The notes below the pieces were generated by a model. That model was not told the DNA's origin. It did not search any database and was given only the letters and a program-made list of their open reading frames with translations. This document shows, piece after piece, positions 58,220-64,000 of a stretch of 64,000 nucleotides of DNA. The stretch spans positions 1,178,001 to 1,242,000 of the forward strand of contig OZ244780.1 in NCBI GenBank assembly GCA_965219565.1. Reading direction: 5' to 3'. Position numbers and translations under genes: made by a program. Position 1 is the stretch's first letter; each line of letters opens with the position of its first letter. Source of the stretch: DAOUJI01 sp965219565. Lineage in GTDB: Bacteria; Chloroflexota; Dehalococcoidia; Lucifugimonadales; JAGWBF01.

Positions 58220-60628
58220 ATGAGGGTCCCCTTATCCTGGCTTAAGGACTACGTCGACATCGATGCGCCGGTTGACGAACTGGCGCATCGGCTCACTATG
58301 GCCGGAATCGAGGTGGGGGAGGTTGTTTCCGTTGGAGACTGGGCCGAGTGTTACGTGGGCCTCGTGACCGACGTGGCGGCCCACCCCAACGCCGACCGGC
58401 TAACCCTCTGCACCGTAGACCGGGGAGAGGAAGTGGCCCAAGTGGTCTGCGGCGCTCCCAACGTCGCCCAAGGGCAGAAAATAGCCTATGCGAAGATCGG
58501 CGCCAGGCTGTTCAACAGCCACTCAGGCAAAGTTGAGGAGCTGAAGGCGGCGAAGATTCGCGGCGTGGTCTCCGAGGGAATGATTTGCTCCCAACTGGAG
58601 TTGGGTATGGGAGACGACCACGCCGGGATTTTGGTCCTGCCGGAAGAAGCTCCCGTAGGCATGAGCTTGGCCGACTATCTGGGCGACCAGATTCTGGTTC
58701 TGGAGTTGACGCCCAACCGCTCCGACTGTCTTTCGATGTTGGGGGTGGCCCGCGAGACGGCGGCCCTCACCGGAGGCTCGGTCAGGGAACCGGACATTGC
58801 ATACCCGGAAGAGGGAGGCCCTATCGAATCCCTCGCCTCCGTCGAAATTGCCGACCCCGACCTGTGCCGCCGCTACACGGCCGCCCTCATCCACGGGGTT
58901 AAGTTGGGACCCTCACCCGGCTGGATGCAGGAGAGTTTGGAGAAGGCAGGCATGAGGCCTGTGAACAACGTAGTTGACATAACCAACTACGTGATGCTTG
59001 AGTTCAATCAGCCCCTTCACGCATTCGACTTCAGCACCCTGAAAGAGGGCAAGGTGATTGTCCGGCGGGCCCGACCAGGTGAGACGCTGACAACCCTGGA
59101 CGGGGCAGAGAGGAAGCTCTCCACGGACATGCTCCTGATTTCCGATGTCCAGGATGCGGTCGGGCTGGCGGGAGTCATAGGAGGCGAGAACACCGAAATC
59201 AGCGAGACGACCGATACGGTCTTCTTGGAGTCCGCCTGCTTCGACGCCTCCAACAACCGCCGAACGGCCCAAGCGATCCAGATCTCCAGCGAGGCGTCGC
59301 AGAGGTTCGAGAAGGGACTAAGGCCGCAATTGGCGCCCATCGCTCTCCGCAGAGCCGTCAAGCTGATCCTGGAAATAGCCGGAGGGAAAGCCGCCAGGGG
59401 AATCATAGACGTCTTTCCCGACGGGGACGGCTCCTCTCTGCCAACGGTCCTGCTGACCCTGGCGCGAATCCGAAAGGTCCTGGGTGTGGAGATTCCCATG
59501 GAGCGAGTCAGAAGCGTGCTTACGTCTCTGGGGATGACGATTGTCGGAGACGACGTAGAAGAAGGTTCGCTGGTCGTGGAAGCCCCCTATTGGCGCACCG
59601 ACCTGGAAATTGAAGAGGACTTGATTGAGGAGTTGGCCCGGATCATCGGTTACGACGAGACGCCCACCGCCATGTTGTCCACTCCCATACCCCACAGGGA
59701 GCCTGAGACGGCCCTGGAGTTCAAGGACCGGCTGAAGGACTTGTTGGCGGCCTTTGGAATGCAGGAAGTCATCAACTACCCCGTCTGCGCACTGGAAGAC
59801 CTGGAAGCGGCGAGGGTTAGCACAGGAGGCGCTCCGCTCAAGCTGGCCAACCCCATGAGCTCTCGCGAACAGCACATGCGCACGAGCCTGCTTCCCGGAC
59901 TGTTGTCGACAATGGCCGCCAACCAAGCCAGGGAGACGGGCCCCGTGGCGATTTTCGAACTGGGCCGAGTCTACCTCGACCAAGGTCGACGGTTGCCCGA
60001 CGAACGGGAGATGGCGGCGGGTCTTATGGCTGGCCCCCGTTGGGATATTCATTGGACCGGAGGAGAGGGCGCCCTGGACTTCTACGACGTAAAAGGCCTA
60101 GCGGGGGCGGCGCTGGAGAGATTGGGAGTCAACGTATCCTATAGCCCATGCTCCGACCCTTCCATGCATCCGGCAAGGTCAGCCAAGCTGGAGTCCAACG
60201 GGACTGAGATTGGAGTAGTTGGCGAGATACATCCGGCCGTCGTCGAGTCCTTCGGGTCGCAGAGGAAGCCGGTGGCCGCCTTCATCCTGGACGTGGAAGC
60301 CCTAATCAATGCCGCCTCAGGCGCCGGACGCTCTTACCAACCCTTCGGCAGATTTCCCGCAGCCGTGAGGGACTTGGCGCTTTTGATACCGGAAGATGTG
60401 CCCGCAGATCGAGTGAGCGCTTTAATACAACACCATAGGCTTGTGGACGACGTGAAGCTTTTCGACGTGTATTTGGGAGAGAACATCCCCGGCGGTAAGC
60501 GTTCCCTGGCATATCATATACAGTTCCAAGCGATGGACCGGACTCTCAACTCCGACGAGGTCAGCAAGGCTTTCGATTCGCTGGTGTTACGGCTTGGCAG
60601 AGAACTGGGAGCCGAGCTAAGGGAATAG
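58220..60628 (+). CDS. pheT: Phenylalanyl-tRNA synthetase beta subunit
   Basis: An 802-residue beta chain of normal length. Order of domains: N-terminal helix MRVPLSWLKDYVDI, EMAP-like tRNA-binding fold (AHPNADRLTLCTVDRG, about residues 50-150), B3/B4 editing region (NVVDITNYVMLEFNQPLHAFD), B5, catalytic-like core (ANPMSSREQHMRTSLLPGLL) and C-terminal anticodon-binding FDX-ACB domain (FGRFPAAVRDLALLIPEDV). It starts 21 bases after the CADD-like gene and ends three bases before the MNT gene. Confidence 0.95.
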   Translation: MRVPLSWLKDYVDIDAPVDELAHRLTMAGIEVGEVVSVGDWAECYVGLVTDVAAHPNADRLTLCTVDRGEEVAQVVCGAPNVAQGQKIAYAKIGARLFNSHSGKVEELKAAKIRGVVSEGMICSQLELGMGDDHAGILVLPEEAPVGMSLADYLGDQILVLELTPNRSDCLSMLGVARETAALTGGSVREPDIAYPEEGGPIESLASVEIADPDLCRRYTAALIHGVKLGPSPGWMQESLEKAGMRPVNNVVDITNYVMLEFNQPLHAFDFSTLKEGKVIVRRARPGETLTTLDGAERKLSTDMLLISDVQDAVGLAGVIGGENTEISETTDTVFLESACFDASNNRRTAQAIQISSEASQRFEKGLRPQLAPIALRRAVKLILEIAGGKAARGIIDVFPDGDGSSLPTVLLTLARIRKVLGVEIPMERVRSVLTSLGMTIVGDDVEEGSLVVEAPYWRTDLEIEEDLIEELARIIGYDETPTAMLSTPIPHREPETALEFKDRLKDLLAAFGMQEVINYPVCALEDLEAARVSTGGAPLKLANPMSSREQHMRTSLLPGLLSTMAANQARETGPVAIFELGRVYLDQGRRLPDEREMAAGLMAGPRWDIHWTGGEGALDFYDVKGLAGAALERLGVNVSYSPCSDPSMHPARSAKLESNGTEIGVVGEIHPAVVESFGSQRKPVAAFILDVEALINAASGAGRSYQPFGRFPAAVRDLALLIPEDVPADRVSALIQHHRLVDDVKLFDVYLGENIPGGKRSLAYHIQFQAMDRTLNSDEVSKAFDSLVLRLGRELGAELRE

Positions 60629-60631
60629 TCG

Positions 60632-60970
60632 TTGGCGCCGAGCAGAGACAGGGAAGAGTTAGTGGAAGACCTCGTTAGGCAGGTCGTGCAAGACTTGGAA
60701 CCATACGACCCGGAGACGGTGATATTGTACGGCTCTTTCGCCAGGGGCGATTGGGACGAATATAGCGACCTGGACCTGATTTTAATCAAGGAGACCGAGG
60801 AGAGGTTCATCGACAGGGCCATAGAGCCGCAAGAGTACATTACATTCCCCCGCAAATGCGATATATTCGTATACACTCCCGATGAGTTCGAGTCGCTGAA
60901 AGCTGAGGGCCGTCCTTTCATAGAGATTGTGCTGGAACATGGACGGGTAATTTATGAAAAACCCCGCTGA
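60632..60970 (+). CDS. MNT-type nucleotidyltransferase (antitoxin of HEPN/MNT pair)
   Basis: A 112-residue minimal nucleotidyltransferase. The signature LYGSFARGDWDEYSDLDLIL contains the G-S-x-x-x-G-D and S-D-x-D-L metal motif. MNT proteins usually neutralise HEPN RNases by AMPylating them, although some are independent. TTG start three bases after pheT. Overlaps the HEPN gene by 17 bases, the usual arrangement for this pair. Confidence 0.9.
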   Translation: MAPSRDREELVEDLVRQVVQDLEPYDPETVILYGSFARGDWDEYSDLDLILIKETEERFIDRAIEPQEYITFPRKCDIFVYTPDEFESLKAEGRPFIEIVLEHGRVIYEKPR

Positions 60971-61388
60971 GTCCCGCGCCCGGTGGCTTGCACAGGCTGA
61001 GCATCAGCTTGGCGTCACCAAGATTCTTCTTGACAATGGGCAATGGTCAGACGCCTGTTTCAATGCGGAACAGACGGGGCAGATGGCGCTGAAGGCGTTT
61101 CTCTTCGGCATTGGGCGCCGCTACGTCCATATACACTCCATCGAGGCACTGTTGAAGGAGTGCGGCAAATTCGAGGAGTCCTTTCTGGAATTATTGGGTC
61201 AGGGGAGGGCTTTGGATAGGTTCTACCTACAGACTCGCTATCCCGACGTGTTGGCCGCTCCCGCCGTGCCTTTTGAGTCGTTCACTGAGGCGGATGCGTC
61301 CCAAGCCTACCAGGACGCGTCGGACATCGTGGACATGGTGAAGTCAAAGCCGGGTGAGGAGTCACCTCACCGGAGCGTAGGACTATGA
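60954..61388 (+). CDS. HEPN-domain protein (toxin of HEPN/MNT pair)
   Basis: A 144-residue HEPN protein: ARWLAQAEHQLGVTKILLD, DACFNAEQTGQMALKAFLFG, then RRYVHIHSIEALL with the R-x4-6-H RNase motif, and a C-terminal YQDASDIVDMV helix. Predicted ribonuclease or RNA-binding partner of the MNT protein, whose gene overlaps its start. The stop overlaps moeA by ATGA. Sitting in a housekeeping operon raises the possibility of a domesticated role. Confidence 0.88.
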   Translation: MKNPAESRARWLAQAEHQLGVTKILLDNGQWSDACFNAEQTGQMALKAFLFGIGRRYVHIHSIEALLKECGKFEESFLELLGQGRALDRFYLQTRYPDVLAAPAVPFESFTEADASQAYQDASDIVDMVKSKPGEESPHRSVGL

Positions 61389-62704
61389 CGACGGGACACA
61401 CCCACACACACGAACCCAGAAGAGGCCATCGGCACGCCGACATGCTCAGCGTGGAGGAAGCCTTTGAGAGAATCATGTCCTACTTCAGCCCTCTTGATCC
61501 GGAAGACGTCCCCATCCTTCAAGCCTTGGGTCAGACGTTGGCTGATGACGTGACTGCGCCGCTGCAGATTCCTCCCCTGGATAACTCAGCCATGGACGGC
61601 TACGCGCTGAAGTTCGCCGACATCGAGGGCGCCGAAGCCGACTCTCCGCGAGAGCTTAAAGTAATAGGTATGGTTGCCGCGGGCGATGTGCCTACCTCCC
61701 CGGTGGCGCCGGGAACAGCGATTCGCATCATGACGGGGGCCCCAGTGCCCCAGGGTTCCGATACTGTGGTGCCCTTCGAGGATACCGATGAGGTTGAAAG
61801 GGAAAGACAAAGTCTTGGTCTGGACCGGATAAACATTAAGGTGGAGCTTCCTCTCGGGGCAAACGTCCGTCCCGCGGGTGAGGACGTCAAGAAGGGCGCT
61901 CTCGTGCTGGAAAAGGGGACTGTCGTCAGGCCCTCTGAAGTCGGAGTGCTGGCATCCCTGGGGAAGGACACGGTCCGAGTAGTGCGGCGTCCTGTAGTGG
62001 CCGTGTTGTCGACGGGGAACGAGCTTCTCTCACCTGGTGACTCACAGCAGCCGGGCAAGATATACGATAGCAACAACTACAGCGTAGCCTCCTCGATCAT
62101 AAAATATGGGGGCATCCCCAAGGCTCTGGGCATCGCCCGCGACAATCTGGACGACCTCAACGACAAGATTTCCCAGGGCGCAGACTCCGACTTGCTAATC
62201 ACATCCGCCGGAGTCTCCAAAGGCGACTACGACATCGTGAAGGACGTGCTTAACCACCGGGGGGAAATCAGCTTCTGGTCGGTGCGCATGCGCCCGGCCA
62301 AGCCGCTGGCCTTCGGGTTGATAGAAGGCGCCGGCGGACGGCGAGTCCCCCACCTGGGATTGCCCGGCAACCCGGTAAGCGCAATGGTGGCGTTCGAGGA
62401 GTTTGCACGCCCTGCCATCTTGAAGATGCTGGGCAAGAGCCGTTTCGACAAACCCACCGTAGAGGCGGTGCTGGAAGGGCCTATACACAACTATGACGAG
62501 AGGCGGGTGTTCGCACGGGTGGAGGTGACGAACCGAGACGGCGCCTACTATGCGAATCCCACGGGACCGCAGGGGTCTAATATACTGACCTCGATGTCCA
62601 AGGCCAACGGGCTGGCGATATGCCCTGAGGACGTGCCAGTAATGAAGGCCGGGGAACGGGTCAAGGTCAAAATGCTCGATTGGAGCGAAGAGGTGTCTAG
62701 TTGA
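61385..62704 (+). CDS. moeA: Molybdopterin molybdenumtransferase
   Basis: A 439-residue MoeA, which inserts molybdate into adenylylated molybdopterin. Hallmarks: PPLDNSAMDGYALKFAD, TGAPVPQGSDTVVPFE, STGNELLSPGD, SAGVSKGDYDIVKDVL and GLPGNPVSAMVAFEEFARPA. An N-terminal His-rich tail (HTHTHEPRRGHRHADM) is extra. ATGA overlap with the HEPN gene and TTGA overlap with the next gene. Implies molybdoenzymes in this organism. Confidence 0.94.
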   Translation: MTTGHTHTHEPRRGHRHADMLSVEEAFERIMSYFSPLDPEDVPILQALGQTLADDVTAPLQIPPLDNSAMDGYALKFADIEGAEADSPRELKVIGMVAAGDVPTSPVAPGTAIRIMTGAPVPQGSDTVVPFEDTDEVERERQSLGLDRINIKVELPLGANVRPAGEDVKKGALVLEKGTVVRPSEVGVLASLGKDTVRVVRRPVVAVLSTGNELLSPGDSQQPGKIYDSNNYSVASSIIKYGGIPKALGIARDNLDDLNDKISQGADSDLLITSAGVSKGDYDIVKDVLNHRGEISFWSVRMRPAKPLAFGLIEGAGGRRVPHLGLPGNPVSAMVAFEEFARPAILKMLGKSRFDKPTVEAVLEGPIHNYDERRVFARVEVTNRDGAYYANPTGPQGSNILTSMSKANGLAICPEDVPVMKAGERVKVKMLDWSEEVSS

Positions 62705-63144
62705 CCGTATCTACAGAAGTCGAGGGCCAGATGCCGGAGCAGAAGCCTCAAGAAGACCGGATGCCCGAGTACGTGGTGGACGAAGGCAAACTCCAGTTGC
62801 ACAGCAGGTCGCTTTCGGTGATGCTGCTTAGCCGCCGTTGCCCGGAGTGTGAAGAAAAGGCGGATGAAAAGGGAGGGTCCACCCTGACCATCCAGCAGCA
62901 GATTCGGCAACTCTCGTCCCACTGCTCAAAGCAAGACGGTTTCATAAGCCCCGAAATGCCCATGCAGGAAATAATCTTCCGTCACATACTGAGCGGGGGC
63001 AACAAGCCGGTCAGCCTCGATAAGCTCTTCCACGTGGTGACGCAGGACTTCTTTACGCCCATCAATCCACGCAACATCTCAATGCTGGCCCTCAGCAAGG
63101 TGCTGGACTCCGACGGCTACTACGGGTTTGCCCGGTCAGCGTAA
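62701..63144 (+). CDS. Small conserved-looking protein with CxxC, unknown function
   Basis: A 147-residue protein. A CPEC motif (about residues 48-51) follows LHSRSLSVMLLSRR, and an isolated Cys later (SSHCSKQ); the C-terminal half is a helical domain (EIIFRHILSGGNKPVSLDKL, FTPINPRNISMLALSKVL). It starts with TTG overlapping the moeA stop; an ATG ten codons later (62731) is an alternative. I recognise no family. Position behind moeA suggests cotranscription, not necessarily a molybdenum function. Confidence 0.7.
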   Translation: MTVSTEVEGQMPEQKPQEDRMPEYVVDEGKLQLHSRSLSVMLLSRRCPECEEKADEKGGSTLTIQQQIRQLSSHCSKQDGFISPEMPMQEIIFRHILSGGNKPVSLDKLFHVVTQDFFTPINPRNISMLALSKVLDSDGYYGFARSA

Positions 63145-63166
63145 CACAACGTGACGTCCAGTCCTT

Positions 63167-63625
63167 CTATTCAAACCCCAGAGTCTGGAACACCTGCAAG
63201 AATTGGGCCGGGTTGCCCGGTTGGTACCAGGGTATGGCAAGCGCCACCGAGCCGCCGGAGTGAATCACGAACACCGCCCGCTGGCTCCTCTTGCCGTCCT
63301 CTGCCGCCACGCCATAGAGACGGGCAACGCTGAGGTCCAGGTCGGAGGCGAGGGGAAAGGGCAGACCTCCCAGTCGTTCCGCCGCGTCCCTGTGCGACTC
63401 CAGGCTGTCGACGCTGAGCCCCAGGACCTGTGCGCCCAGCTCGGCCAACGTCTCGTGCTCCTCTTTGAAAGACGCCAGTTCCTGAGTGCAGTTTGGGGTG
63501 TTGTCTTCAGTGTAAAAAGCCAGCACCACCGGCCCAGAGGCCAGGGCTTGCTCTAGACTGAAGTCTCCCTGAGTCGTTGGGACGCTAAAGGGCGGGGCGG
63601 TCTGCCCCTCTTCCGGTGAAGTCAT
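63167..63625 (-). CDS. Peroxiredoxin (AhpC/TSA, BCP-like)
   Basis: A 152-residue peroxiredoxin. The peroxidatic Cys is C46 in TEDNTPNCTQEL, the bacterioferritin-comigratory-protein layout with the usual Pro before the motif replaced by Thr. Further family features: LGLSVDSLESHRDAA and FPLASDLDLSVARLYGV. No clear resolving Cys near C46. It reduces peroxides in the cytoplasm. Convergent with the moeA operon. Confidence 0.9.
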   Translation of the reverse strand: MTSPEEGQTAPPFSVPTTQGDFSLEQALASGPVVLAFYTEDNTPNCTQELASFKEEHETLAELGAQVLGLSVDSLESHRDAAERLGGLPFPLASDLDLSVARLYGVAAEDGKRSQRAVFVIHSGGSVALAIPWYQPGNPAQFLQVFQTLGFE

Positions 63626-63736
63626 GGAATGTTCCTGGTCGTGGTAGGTTGCACCCGAGGATTATATCAAAGGGCTAATGTAGTGGGTGCGGCTTCCGGT
63701 TGCGTCGGGGCTGGCTGGGTGTTAGGTTGTTGTTCG

Positions 63737-64000
63737 ATGGGCACGCTTTGGGCAAGGACTTCGACCTTCGACTCCGTTCAGGTGGGCGACGACATGCCCA
63801 TCCTTATCAAAGACCTGTTTTCCGAGGCGATCGAACCCGGGTCTCCGGCGTTTATGGGATTCGCCAAGGAACTGCTCGTAAAGGGACTTCCACCTGAAAG
63901 GGTCCACGCGGAGGGAAGCAGTGTCGAGTTGGTCTCATCCGCTTTGGTCGAGAAAAGTGACACGCTTACCTTCTCGGGCCGTGTGTCCGGCAAGAGGGTG
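63737..64000 (+). CDS. Probable MaoC-like (hot-dog) protein, N-terminal part, truncated by the window
   Basis: An open frame of 88 codons running off the end. It begins MGTLWARTSTFDSVQVGDDMP (the F-x-x-V-x-V-G-D-x-x-P start of MaoC dehydratases) and reaches LTFSGRVSGKRV, matching the usual G-D-T-L-T-x-x-G-x-V-x-G-K-R strand. Between these the hydratase D-x4-H motif is not visible and the spacing is short. So it may be a shortened or non-catalytic member. No clear ribosome binding site; GTGs upstream in frame are alternatives. Family call tentative. Confidence 0.55.
   Translation, partial: MGTLWARTSTFDSVQVGDDMPILIKDLFSEAIEPGSPAFMGFAKELLVKGLPPERVHAEGSSVELVSSALVEKSDTLTFSGRVSGKRV

Noticed and set aside
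1..64000. CRISPR arrays, tRNA and rRNA genes, prophage, origin of replication
   Set aside because: I looked for regular short direct repeats, cloverleaf-like stretches, conserved rRNA segments, phage structural genes and DnaA-box clusters and saw none. tRNA detection by eye is not reliable, so a scan would be needed to be sure.

Overview
The window looks like chromosomal DNA of an uncultured-type Chloroflexota bacterium, most likely Dehalococcoidia of the SAR202 kind. This is inferred from gene content, not from a marker gene. The pointers are GC-rich DNA, frequent GTG/TTG starts, lipoproteins with long Thr/Pro linkers behind a lipobox, and a heavy load of paralogous catabolic genes (amidohydrolases, SMP-30 lactonases, thiolase-like proteins, HpcH aldolases, stand-alone Rieske proteins). 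No rRNA, tRNA, CRISPR array or phage module was seen, and I recognise no transcription factor.

Layout. 1-6.4 kb: end of a family 5 solute-binding protein, a DUF1800 protein, an NHL-repeat protein, an IS3-family insertion sequence with a frameshifted orfB, a small Rieske protein and an SMP-30 lactonase. 7.3-10.6 kb: a minus-strand sulfatase, methyltransferase and phosphotransferase block, flanked by an imperfect 35-bp repeat. 11.5-16.1 kb: three close thiolase-like (Ltp/SCP-x type) paralogs and one DUF35 partner; the first is inverted relative to the other two. 16.6-23.1 kb: a dipeptide-type ABC binding protein and two DppBC-like permease pairs, without ATPases. 23.3-35.2 kb: a catabolic island with two amidohydrolases, a D-2-hydroxyacid dehydrogenase, a lactonase, a VOC protein, another ABC binding protein, two nearly identical HpcH/HpaI aldolases separated by gene debris, and an N-acyl-D-amino-acid deacylase-like enzyme. 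35.3-37.6 kb: two more Rieske proteins and pseudogene debris. 38.1-47 kb: an MFS exporter, an NCS2 nucleobase permease with a C-terminal GHKL-like domain, membrane and secreted unknowns, and a complete TRAP transporter (dctPQM). 47-54 kb: a methyltransferase with an in-frame stop, an M1 metallopeptidase lipoprotein, a large GlcD-GlcF-type flavin/iron-sulfur oxidoreductase and a NUDIX hydrolase.

53.3-63.1 kb is the most housekeeping-like part: a GarR-like dehydrogenase with sucC and sucD, then a tight run behind a consensus sigma-70 promoter: pheS, a CADD/TenA-like gene, pheT, an MNT nucleotidyltransferase, a HEPN protein, moeA and a small unknown protein. The window ends with a peroxiredoxin and the start of a probable MaoC-like gene.

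The most interesting observation is the CADD-like protein between pheS and pheT. At a constant offset of three residues it keeps all six metal ligands of the chlamydial enzyme CADD, plus the tyrosine and lysine that CADD is thought to sacrifice to make p-aminobenzoate. Other points for a second look are the NCS2-GHKL fusion, the thiolase trio in which one copy has lost a shared cysteine, a sulfatase-fold enzyme with Thr at the nucleophile position, and the duplication scar between the aldolases.
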